From Verrucomicrobiia bacterium (lineage in GTDB: Bacteria > Verrucomicrobiota > Verrucomicrobiia > Verrucomicrobiales > Akkermansiaceae): a DNA stretch of 60,501 nt. The number at the start of each line of letters is the position of its first letter. Within the stretch, counting starts at the first letter, position 1. Under the pieces are notes generated by a model. It did no database searches. It was given only the letters and a program-made list of their open reading frames with translations, and was not told the DNA's origin. The translations under genes were made by a program, and so were the position numbers. Shown piece by piece: positions 34,186 through 43,673 of the stretch. The stretch covers positions 1-60,501 of the forward strand of contig JAUIJB010000013.1 of the NCBI GenBank assembly GCA_030430455.1. Reading direction: 5' to 3'.

Positions 34186-34343
34186 AGACCAGGATGGATG
34201 GGATGGATGGGATTTCGCTCGGATCGGAGCACCGGGCCTCCGTCGGCCCGGGTGGCCCCTCGGGCCCGCCATGGCAGCCCGGGTGAACGAAAGCCCGCGC
34301 TCCGGCGACGAAGTCATCCTACCCATCCCATCCATCCGGGTCC
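34186..34343. mobile_element. Gene-less element with 28-bp terminal inverted repeats (element A)
   Basis: A 158-bp unit between the divergent recF and hisS genes. The left arm 34186-34213 and right arm 34316-34343 match at 24 of 28 positions and contain GGATGGATGGGATGG-type 9-bp iterons. The left arm matches the right arm of the GxxExxY element at 36131-36158 at 26 of 28 positions. The interior has no gene. It is probably a MITE-like derivative of the GxxExxY element. Confidence 0.7.
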
Positions 34344-34416
34344 CGATTCGTTCCGCCCCGGGGCGCCAATCCCGCCTTGAATTGCCCCCACCCCCATGCA
34401 TCCTCCCCGCCCGCTC

Positions 34417-35712
34417 ATGGCTGGACCCAAATTCAAGGCACTCCCCGGATTTCGCGACTTCCTGCCGCGCGACTGTGCCGTGCGCGACTACCTCTTCGAC
34501 ACCTGGCGCTCGGTCGCCCGGCGCTACGGCTTCTCCGAGTACGAGGTGCCCGTCCTCGAGGACACCGGCCTCTACCTCAAGAAGTCCGGCGGCGAGCTGT
34601 CCGGCCAGTTGTTCCGCTTCGAGGACCAGGGCGGCCGCGACGTCTGCCTGCGCCCCGAGGTGACCGCCTCGCTGGCCCGCCTCGTCGCCCAGCACCAGCG
34701 CGACTTTCCGAAGCCGCTGAAGTGGTTCGAGGTCGGCCAGTGCTTCCGCTACGAGAAGCCGCAGAAGGGCCGCGGCCGCGAGTTCCATCAGTTCAACGTC
34801 GACATCATCGGCGAGGCCGGCCCCACCGCCGACGCCGAGCTGATCGCGCTCGCCATCGACACCATGCTCGCGCTCGGCTTCGAGGCCGGCGACTTCGTCG
34901 TCCGCGTCTCCGACCGCCAGGCCTGGCTGGGCTTCGCGCGCGAGCAGGGCATCGCCGAGGACGACGTCCCCGCCTTCCTGCAGGTCATCGACAAGCTCGA
35001 GCGCGAAAAGCCCGAGGTGACCGCGGAGAAGCTCGCCGCCTACCAACTGACGACCGAGCAGGTCGAGTCCTTCATCGCCGACCCCGAGGGGGCCTCGGAG
35101 GCCTTCGCGACGATCCGTGACGAGCTCGCCGCGCGCGGCATGGCCGAGCACATCGAGCTCGACCTCTCGATCGTCCGCGGCCTGGCCTACTACACCGGCG
35201 TGGTCTTCGAGGTCTTCGACGCCAGGAAGTCGATGCGCGCCGTCGCCGGCGGCGGCCGCTACGACACCCTGGTGGCGACCATTTCCGACGGCGCCTGCGA
35301 CCTGCCGGCCACCGGCTTCGCGATGGGCGACTACGTCATCCGCAACCTGATCGAGGAGACCCCGCACGCCGAGCTGCAGATGGCGGCCTGGCTGCAGCGC
35401 AACACCCCGGCCTGCGACGTCTTCCTGGTCGTCGCCGACCCGACCAAGCGGCCGGACGCCCTCGGCATCCTCGCCGAGCTGCGCCAGGCGGGCATCTCGA
35501 CCGACATGCCGATGGGCGCGGCCAAGATCAACAAGCAGTTCCGCCAGGCCGAGCAGTCCGGCGCGCGCTTCGCCCTGGTCATCGGCGACGAACTCCCCGA
35601 GCTGACCCTCAAGGTGCTCGCGTCCCGCCACGAGGAGTCCTGCCACGTCCTCGGCCTCGCCGACTGGCTCGAGGACCGCCTCCAGCAACCCGACGGCCCC
35701 CTGCTGGCCTGA
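34417..35712 (+). CDS. hisS: Histidyl-tRNA synthetase
   Basis: Charges tRNA-His. 431 residues from ATG 34417 (MAGPKFKALPGFRDFLP); ATG 34396 would add seven residues and cannot be excluded. Class II motifs: motif 1 near RRYGFSEYEVPVLEDT, motif 2 FEVGQCFRYEKPQKGRGREF, histidine-specific signatures IVRGLAYYTGVVFE and GGGRYDTL (motif 3 region), then an anticodon-binding C-terminal domain. Length is normal. It is followed 10 bp later by the GxxExxY element and then aspS. Confidence 0.96.
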   Translation: MAGPKFKALPGFRDFLPRDCAVRDYLFDTWRSVARRYGFSEYEVPVLEDTGLYLKKSGGELSGQLFRFEDQGGRDVCLRPEVTASLARLVAQHQRDFPKPLKWFEVGQCFRYEKPQKGRGREFHQFNVDIIGEAGPTADAELIALAIDTMLALGFEAGDFVVRVSDRQAWLGFAREQGIAEDDVPAFLQVIDKLEREKPEVTAEKLAAYQLTTEQVESFIADPEGASEAFATIRDELAARGMAEHIELDLSIVRGLAYYTGVVFEVFDARKSMRAVAGGGRYDTLVATISDGACDLPATGFAMGDYVIRNLIEETPHAELQMAAWLQRNTPACDVFLVVADPTKRPDALGILAELRQAGISTDMPMGAAKINKQFRQAEQSGARFALVIGDELPELTLKVLASRHEESCHVLGLADWLEDRLQQPDGPLLA

Positions 35713-35722
35713 GGGAGTGCAT

Positions 35723-36158
35723 GGATCAGGATGGATAGGATGAATAGGATTTTGGAAAAGGAAACGGGAGCCATCATCGGGATCGCCTACGAGGTGATGA
35801 ACGAGGTTGGCTGCGGGTTTCGCGAAAAGGCTTACGAGCGAGGTCTTGTCAGGGAGTTCCAGCTTGGCTCGATCCCCTATGACCAGCAGAAAGTCTTCCC
35901 CCTGATCTACAAGGACTCCGTAATCGACACCCTGATTCCCGACCTGATCGTCTACGACCAGATCATCGTGGACACCAAGACCATCAAGCACATCAGCGAC
36001 CGCGAACTGGCCCAGATGCTGGGTTACCTCAAGGCAACCGGCCTCCCGATGGGCCTGATCCACAACTTCGGAAACCCACGGGTGGAAGTGAAACGCGTCT
36101 ACCCCCTAAACAGGTAGCGTCAGGAAAAACATCCCATCCATCCTATCCATCCTGGTCC
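35723..36158 (+). mobile_element. GxxExxY-bearing element with 28-bp terminal inverted repeats (element B)
   Basis: A 436-bp unit that fills almost the whole hisS-aspS gap. The left arm 35723-35750 and right arm 36131-36158 match at 25 of 28 positions (shared core CAGGATGGATAGGATG) and consist of 9-bp iterons. The left arm overlaps the start of the nuclease-like gene, so the iterons also encode its first residues (MDRMNRI). It starts 10 bp after the hisS stop and ends 13 bp before the aspS start, a neat intergenic placement. No target-site duplication is obvious. Confidence 0.7.
35731..36117 (+). CDS. GxxExxY protein, PD-(D/E)XK nuclease-like
   Basis: 128 residues. The name-giving motif is G29-FR-E32-KA-Y35 in VGCGFREKAYERGLV. 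A nuclease-like core follows: IPDLIVYDQIIVDTKTIKHI, with D71 and D81-T-K83 in the place of the D...(D/E)xK metal-binding residues, then a helix QMLGYLKATGLPMGLIHNFG. These proteins occur in many scattered copies in Verrucomicrobiota, Planctomycetota and Bacteroidota genomes; their role is not established. The gene has lower GC than hisS and aspS and lies within inverted repeats. The start could also be Met4 (35740). Confidence 0.88.
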   Translation: MDRMNRILEKETGAIIGIAYEVMNEVGCGFREKAYERGLVREFQLGSIPYDQQKVFPLIYKDSVIDTLIPDLIVYDQIIVDTKTIKHISDRELAQMLGYLKATGLPMGLIHNFGNPRVEVKRVYPLNR

Positions 36159-36171
36159 CCACACCATCACC

Positions 36172-37968
<1,797 letters not shown>

Positions 37969-38020
37969 GCGGCCTTCTTTCACCATCCCGGCACTCCGAT
38001 TGGGTAGTTTCCTCCTTCTC

Positions 38021-38050
38021 GAAAGCGTGGCAGGTTCCTGTCACGCTTTC
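38021..38050 (+). terminator. Hairpin terminator after aspS
   Basis: GAAAGCGTGGCAGG and CCTGTCACGCTTTC pair over 13-14 bp with one G-U pair, leaving a very small loop. It lies 53 bp after the aspS stop and 64 bp before the GH2 gene. The downstream sequence CGTCGTTTC is only weakly T-rich. Confidence 0.65.
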
Positions 38051-38113
38051 GTCGTTTCAAGGACCGGCCGCCGCTCCCCGGCGGGCTCCCCGCAGTTCAC
38101 GACCCCGAATCGC

Positions 38114-41011
38114 ATGATCCGCCTCCTCCACGCCTCCGCCTTTCTTCAGCTGTTCCTTGCCCTCCCGCTGGTCCTGCCCGCCCCGGCCGGCCCGGCGATC
38201 GACCTCGCCGGCGAGTGGCGCTTTGAAATCGACCGCGACGACGCCGGCATCTCCGGGCAGTGGTACTCGCGCGAGCTCGAGGACGAGATCGAGCTCCCCG
38301 GGGTGCTGCAGTCGCAGGGCTTCGGCGACCCGATCTCGCCCGACACCCCCTGGGTCCTCGGGCTCGGCGGGGAGTGGTGGAAGCTGCAGGATGCCGGGCT
38401 CCGCGAGCACTTCTCCCAGCCGGGCAAGGTCGAGGTCCCCTTCCTGTCCCAGCCGCCGCGGCACTACCTCGGCGCCGCCTGGTACCAGCGCGAGATCGTG
38501 ATCCCGGACGACTGGAAAGGGCAGCGCGTCCAGTTGTTCCTCGAGCGTCCGCGCTGGAAGTCGACCATGTGGCTCGACGATCGCGAGGTCGGATCCTCGC
38601 GCAGCCTGGTGGCACCGCACGAGTTCGACCTCGGCCTGCTCGCCCCCGGCACCCACCGCCTGACCGTCCGCCTCGACAACCGGATGATCGTCAAATACGA
38701 GCGCGGCGACAACGGTCACCTGCCCGACACCCATGCGATCTCCGACGCCCTCGGATCCACTTGGAACGGCATTGCCGGAAAAATGGAGCTGCGCGCGACC
38801 CCCGCGGTCTGGCTTTCCGACGTCCAGGTCTTCCCCAAGCTCGCCGACAAGAGCGCGCGCTTCGAGGTGGGCATCGGCAACCTTTCCGGGGAAGCCGGCA
38901 AGGGAACCCTGAGGATCGGCGACCGCGAGATGGAGGTCGGCTGGGACGCCGGGGGCGGAAGCGCGGAAGTGGTGATCGAGCTGGGTGCGGACGCCGCGAC
39001 CTGGAACGAGTTCCACCCCCACCTCCACGAGCGGCGGGTCACCCTCGAGTCCCCGCACGGCAGCCACGAGGTCCCGGTCCGCTTCGGCCTTCGCGAGGTC
39101 AGCTGGGACGGCAAGGACCTGCTGGTCAACGGCGAGGTCGTCAACCTGCGCACCACCCACTTCGGGCTCGATTTCCCGCTCACCGGCTACCCGGCGACCG
39201 ACGTCGACAGCTGGAAGCGGATCATCCGCCGCTGCCAGGAGTTCGGCCTGAACGGCATGCGCTTCCACTCGTGCTGCCCGCCGGACGCCGCCTTCACCGC
39301 CGCCGACGAGCTGGGCTTCTACCTGCAGGCCGAGTGCGGCCTGTGGACCCCCTTCAACCCCGACTGCGCCTTCACCAACTACCTCAAGGAGGAGGCGCCC
39401 AAGCTGTTCCGGGCCTACGGCAACCATCCCTCGTTCCTGCTCTTCTCACCCTCCAACGAACCGAAGGGACGCTATACCCAGGTGCTGCCACCGCTGATGG
39501 AGAAGTGGTACCAGGAGGACCCGCGGCGCCTCTACGCCGCGGGCACCGGATGGAACCGCCCCGAGCAGGTCGAGGACGGCGCCCAGTTCGCCGTGCTGGT
39601 CCGCTACGGCGAGGGCGAGCTGCGCAACGTCACCGGCTGGTTCGGCAACGACTTCCGCAAGGCGCTCGAGAACGTCGACATCCCGGTGCTCGCCCACGAG
39701 ATCGGCCAGTGGTGCGCCTACCCGGACTTCCGCGTGATCGAGAAGTTCACCGGCTACATGCAGCCGTCGAACTACCGCATCTTCCGCCACATCGCCGAGC
39801 AGAACGGGCTGGCCCGGATCAACGAGCAGCTCGCCATGGCCTCGGGCAAGTTCCAGCTGGCCTGCTACAAGGAGGAACTCGAGGCCAACCTGCGGACGCC
39901 CGGGCTCGCCGGGCACCAGATGCTCGACATCCGTGACTACCTCGGCCAGGGCACCGCGCTGATCGGCGTGCTCGACGCCTTCTGGGACCCCAAGCTGTAC
40001 GTCGACGCCGAGTCGTTCCGGCGCTTCCACAGCGAGACCGTGCCGCTCGCCCGGCTGAAACAGCGGACCTTCACCACCGCGGAAACGCTCGCGGCCGATG
40101 TCGAGCTGTACCACTTCGGCGAGAAGCCGATCGCGGGTGCCAGGCCCTATTGGCGCATCACCGGCGAGGACGGCTCGGTCGTCGCCTTCGGCAGCTGGGA
40201 CGCCCGCGAGGTTCCCATCGGCAAGAACCACCCCCTCGGCAAGGTCGAGCAGACCCTCGCCAGCCTCCCCGCCCCGGCCGCCTACCAACTGGTCGTCGGG
40301 CTCGAGGGCAGCGAGGTGGAGAACGACTGGAACTTCTGGCTCTACCCGGAGGAACCGACCGCCGGGGAATCCACCGACCTGCTCGTCACCAGGGACTGGG
40401 CCGAGGCCTCCAGGGCCCTCGCCGACGGCGGCAGGGTGCTGTTCAACCCGTCGCAGGACTTCCTCGACCCGGCGATCTCGCCGCCGATGAAGCGGGTGCC
40501 CGTGTTCTGGAACATCCAGATGACCGTGCGCCCGCCGCGCAACCCGAAGCCGCGCTTCGACGCCATGCTCGGGCTGTTGGTCGACGACCGGCACCCGGCG
40601 CTGGCCTCCTTCCCGACCGCGAGCCACTGCGACTGGCAGTGGACCTCGATCGTCCACAACGTCCGCTCGGTGAACCTCACCGAGGCCCCGCGCGAGCTTT
40701 CGCCGGTGGTGGCCGCGATCGACGACTGGAACCGCAACTGGCGCCTCGGCGTGGTCTTCGAGTGCCGCGTCGGCGAGGGCCGCCTGCTCGTCTCGGCGAT
40801 CCCTCTCGACAAGGACGACCCCGTCACCCGGCAGCTCAAGTCCTCGCTGGTCGACTACGCCGGAAGCGACGCCTTCCAGCCGGAAGCCCGCCTGACGCCC
40901 GCCGAGGCCGACGCGATCTGGCAGGCATCCGGCGCGAACGGCGAAGCACCGCCAACCCGCCGGTTCGACCCCGACCTCGACGACGGCAGCGGCCCGGACA
41001 GCAAGAAATGA
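38114..41011 (+). CDS. Secreted glycoside hydrolase family 2 protein
   Basis: 965 residues from ATG 38114 with signal peptide (LLHASAFLQLFLALPLVLPAPA). The GH2 layout: N-terminal sugar-binding jelly roll (DLAGEWRFEIDRD...WYQREIVIPDDW), an Ig-like domain and a TIM barrel (about 350-640) with acid/base E449 in FSPSNEPKG and nucleophile E529 in LAHEIGQW. A long C-terminal beta region (about 660-960) follows. Retaining beta-galactosidase, beta-glucuronidase or beta-mannosidase activity is possible; the exact substrate cannot be read. It is the first gene of a sugar-use locus with AraC, SSS symporter and DUF5107/TPR genes. Confidence 0.88.
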   Translation: MIRLLHASAFLQLFLALPLVLPAPAGPAIDLAGEWRFEIDRDDAGISGQWYSRELEDEIELPGVLQSQGFGDPISPDTPWVLGLGGEWWKLQDAGLREHFSQPGKVEVPFLSQPPRHYLGAAWYQREIVIPDDWKGQRVQLFLERPRWKSTMWLDDREVGSSRSLVAPHEFDLGLLAPGTHRLTVRLDNRMIVKYERGDNGHLPDTHAISDALGSTWNGIAGKMELRATPAVWLSDVQVFPKLADKSARFEVGIGNLSGEAGKGTLRIGDREMEVGWDAGGGSAEVVIELGADAATWNEFHPHLHERRVTLESPHGSHEVPVRFGLREVSWDGKDLLVNGEVVNLRTTHFGLDFPLTGYPATDVDSWKRIIRRCQEFGLNGMRFHSCCPPDAAFTAADELGFYLQAECGLWTPFNPDCAFTNYLKEEAPKLFRAYGNHPSFLLFSPSNEPKGRYTQVLPPLMEKWYQEDPRRLYAAGTGWNRPEQVEDGAQFAVLVRYGEGELRNVTGWFGNDFRKALENVDIPVLAHEIGQWCAYPDFRVIEKFTGYMQPSNYRIFRHIAEQNGLARINEQLAMASGKFQLACYKEELEANLRTPGLAGHQMLDIRDYLGQGTALIGVLDAFWDPKLYVDAESFRRFHSETVPLARLKQRTFTTAETLAADVELYHFGEKPIAGARPYWRITGEDGSVVAFGSWDAREVPIGKNHPLGKVEQTLASLPAPAAYQLVVGLEGSEVENDWNFWLYPEEPTAGESTDLLVTRDWAEASRALADGGRVLFNPSQDFLDPAISPPMKRVPVFWNIQMTVRPPRNPKPRFDAMLGLLVDDRHPALASFPTASHCDWQWTSIVHNVRSVNLTEAPRELSPVVAAIDDWNRNWRLGVVFECRVGEGRLLVSAIPLDKDDPVTRQLKSSLVDYAGSDAFQPEARLTPAEADAIWQASGANGEAPPTRRFDPDLDDGSGPDSKK

Positions 41012-41059
41012 GGCCGGGGTCACTACTCGTCACTCGTCACTGTTCACTCACCACCAACC

Positions 41060-41950
41060 CTACGGCCCGTTGCGGCACGAACTCGGCGGCATGCCCATGT
41101 GCTTGCGGAACAGGCGCGAGAAATAGAACGGGTCCTCGTAACCCACCGCGCGGCCGGCCTCGGCGACGTTGTGGCTGCCCTGCTGGAGCAGGTCCATCGC
41201 CCGCTGGAGGCGCAGCCGGATGAGCAGCGCCATCGGCGGCAGGCCGGTCTGCGCGCGGCAGCGCTGGGTGAAGTGCGGCACGCTGAGCGAGGCACTCGCA
41301 GCCAGCTCCTCCAGGGTCCAGGGCCGCTCGAGTTGGTCGCGCATCATCCCCAGCACCGCGAGCAGCCGGTCTCCCGCCCCGCTCCCACGTGTCCCCCGGA
41401 CCCGGGGATGGACCCGCACCAGCCCGAGCAACCTCGCGAAGGCGGTCGACATCGCGACCATCGCGCCCTCGCTGTAGCCATGCGTGGTGTGCCGGAAGAT
41501 GTCCTCGAAGGCCTCCGTGAGGACTGCCGGCGAGTTCACCGCAAGCTTCGGCTGGTCGGCCGAAACACCGAGGACGGCGAGGTGGTCGGCAGCCCGGAGC
41601 CCCCGGAAATGAACCCAGAATATCGTCCATGGTGAGGACGGCTTGGCAAAATAGCGATGGGCCTCGCCCGGCGGCAGGAACAGGAGGTCTCCGGGCCCGA
41701 CCCGCCAGTCGCCCCCGCCGATCCGGCACTCGCCGTGACCCGACACGCAGCCGATCAGGATGTGCTGGGCGGTTCCCCGCTTCCTCTCAACATAATGAGA
41801 ACCAGCAGCCACAAAGGCACCGATGTGGGTGAGGCAAAGGTCCCGCGTCACCGGTTGGCGGCTGCAGCTGGCAACAATCTCCGGCGGAATGATCACCAAT
41901 CGCTGCCCCGGAAAGCCTTCCGATCGACGTTCCGTGGCCGAACTCGCCAT
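41060..41950 (-). CDS. AraC-family transcriptional regulator
   Basis: 296 residues. An N-terminal cupin-like ligand domain (~15-165: RIGGGDWRVGPGDLLFLPPG) is followed by the paired AraC HTH (WTLEELAASASLSVPHFTQR; HNVAEAGRAVGYEDPFYFSR). It is divergent from the SSS symporter gene with a 98-bp shared promoter region and convergent with the GH2 gene, so it is the likely sugar-responsive regulator of the locus. Confidence 0.93.
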   Translation of the reverse strand: MASSATERRSEGFPGQRLVIIPPEIVASCSRQPVTRDLCLTHIGAFVAAGSHYVERKRGTAQHILIGCVSGHGECRIGGGDWRVGPGDLLFLPPGEAHRYFAKPSSPWTIFWVHFRGLRAADHLAVLGVSADQPKLAVNSPAVLTEAFEDIFRHTTHGYSEGAMVAMSTAFARLLGLVRVHPRVRGTRGSGAGDRLLAVLGMMRDQLERPWTLEELAASASLSVPHFTQRCRAQTGLPPMALLIRLRLQRAMDLLQQGSHNVAEAGRAVGYEDPFYFSRLFRKHMGMPPSSCRNGP

Positions 41951-42048
41951 GCCGGCCAGTCTTCGTTCGGATCCTTGTTTTGTCCATGTTTTTCATCCGA
42001 TGAGCCATGGTCCACCTGCCTTGAAATGAACTAGAACGGTGGCAACCC

Positions 42049-43620
42049 ATGCACTTCACAACCCAGGACCTCGCCGTCTTCGCCGGCTTCTTCGTGGTCG
42101 TCATCGGCCTCAGCGTCTGGAAGAGCCGGAAGGTGGCGGGACATGAGCAGAACAGCTCGGACTTCTTCCTCGCCGGGCGCGGCCTGACCTGGCCGCTGAT
42201 CGGTATCTCCATCGTGGCGGCCAACATCTCGACCGAGCAGATGGTCGGCATGGCGGGCCAGGCGGCGGGCTCGACCGGCCTGGCGGTGAGTTGCTGGCAG
42301 CTGCTCGGATCGGTGTTCATCGTGGTGATCTCGATGACCCTGCTGCCGAAGTTCCTGCGGGCGGGGATCTACACCATGCCGGAGTACCTCGAGTACCGCT
42401 ACAACACCGCCGCACGCGGCGTGATGGCCGTGCTGACGGTGGCCATCTACGCCGTGGTGATGCTGCCCGCCGTGCTCTACTCGGGGGGCGTCACCCTGCG
42501 GGCGATCACCGGCATGGAGCTGACGAAGGCCGTGTGGCTGATCGGCCTGATCGGCGCCGGCTACTCGACGGTCGGCGGCCTCAAGGCGATCGCCTGGGCC
42601 GACCTCATCCAGGGACTCGCGCTACTCGCCGGCGGGGTGCTGATCTTCTTCCTCGGGCTCCACGCGATCGGTGGATGGGACGAGTTCGCCGCGGCGAACG
42701 CCGACCGGCTGCACATGGTCCTGCCCGCCAACAACGCCGACCTGCCGTGGACCGGCGTCGCCGGCGGGATGTGGATCGTGATGATCTACTACTGCGGCCT
42801 GAACCAGTTCATCGTACAGCGCAACCTCGCGGCGAAGTCGCTGAAGCACGGCCAGCTCGGGATGATCTTCGCCGGCGCGCTGTGGCTCGTGGTGCCCTTC
42901 GCCATGGTGATGCCGGGCCTGATGGCGCAGCAGCTCTATGCCGACCGGCTCGCGGACGGAACCGACGCCGCGTTCCCGGTCATGGTGACCGAGCTGGTCT
43001 CGCCCGGCGTTCGCGGGTTCATCTACGCCGCGATCGCCGGTGCGGTGACGAGCACGCTGGCCTCGCTGCTCAACTCGGCGTCCACCATCGGCACCATGGA
43101 CGTCTACCGCAGGATGCTCCACGGCGGCGCCTCGCAGAACCACCTGGTCTGGCTCGGGCGCGGTCTCACCCTGGCCTTCGTCCTCGCCGGCTGCTCGATC
43201 GCCCCGATGCTCGACGACCCGCGATTCGGCGGCGTCTTCCAGTACATCCAGCAGTTCCAGGGCTACATCTGGCCCGGCGTGGTTGCGGCCTTCCTGATGC
43301 CCTTCCTGCTGCCGAAGGTCCCCGCCGCCGCCGGGGTGACGGCGCTGGTCGCCGGTCCCCTCGCCTACGCCGCCTTCCAGTTCACCGCGAAGTCGGACGC
43401 GAGGCCGTGGGGGCACGAGCTCCACTTCCTCATCCAGGTGCTGCTCGCCTTTGCCATGGTCGCCGCGGTCATGGCCGTGATGACAGCCGTTTCCCCGCTC
43501 GCGAAGCCGAGGGAGCTGCCGGTGCGGGACGAAATCAGCCTCACCACCGAGCCGGTGGTCCGCATCGCCGGAGCCCTCGTGATCCTCGGGGTCGTGGCCT
43601 TTTTCATCGCGTTCTGGTGA
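42049..43620 (+). CDS. Sodium/solute symporter (SSS family, sugar-type)
   Basis: A 523-residue inner-membrane protein with about 13-14 TM helices. SSS family marks: TQDLAVFAGFFVVVIGLSVW at the start, SSDFFLAGRGLTWPLIGISI, NISTEQMVGMAGQAAGSTGL (sodium-site helix 1), MPEYLEYRYN, and IYAAIAGAVTSTLASLLNSA (helix 8). It resembles SGLT-type sugar symporters more than proline or pantothenate ones. It takes up a sugar, probably released by the GH2 enzyme. Next gene 53 bp downstream. Confidence 0.92.
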   Translation: MHFTTQDLAVFAGFFVVVIGLSVWKSRKVAGHEQNSSDFFLAGRGLTWPLIGISIVAANISTEQMVGMAGQAAGSTGLAVSCWQLLGSVFIVVISMTLLPKFLRAGIYTMPEYLEYRYNTAARGVMAVLTVAIYAVVMLPAVLYSGGVTLRAITGMELTKAVWLIGLIGAGYSTVGGLKAIAWADLIQGLALLAGGVLIFFLGLHAIGGWDEFAAANADRLHMVLPANNADLPWTGVAGGMWIVMIYYCGLNQFIVQRNLAAKSLKHGQLGMIFAGALWLVVPFAMVMPGLMAQQLYADRLADGTDAAFPVMVTELVSPGVRGFIYAAIAGAVTSTLASLLNSASTIGTMDVYRRMLHGGASQNHLVWLGRGLTLAFVLAGCSIAPMLDDPRFGGVFQYIQQFQGYIWPGVVAAFLMPFLLPKVPAAAGVTALVAGPLAYAAFQFTAKSDARPWGHELHFLIQVLLAFAMVAAVMAVMTAVSPLAKPRELPVRDEISLTTEPVVRIAGALVILGVVAFFIAFW

Positions 43621-43673
43621 CCCCCACGACCCGCTTTCCGGCGCGCCCCGCCCCGCTCGAACCGCCATCATCC

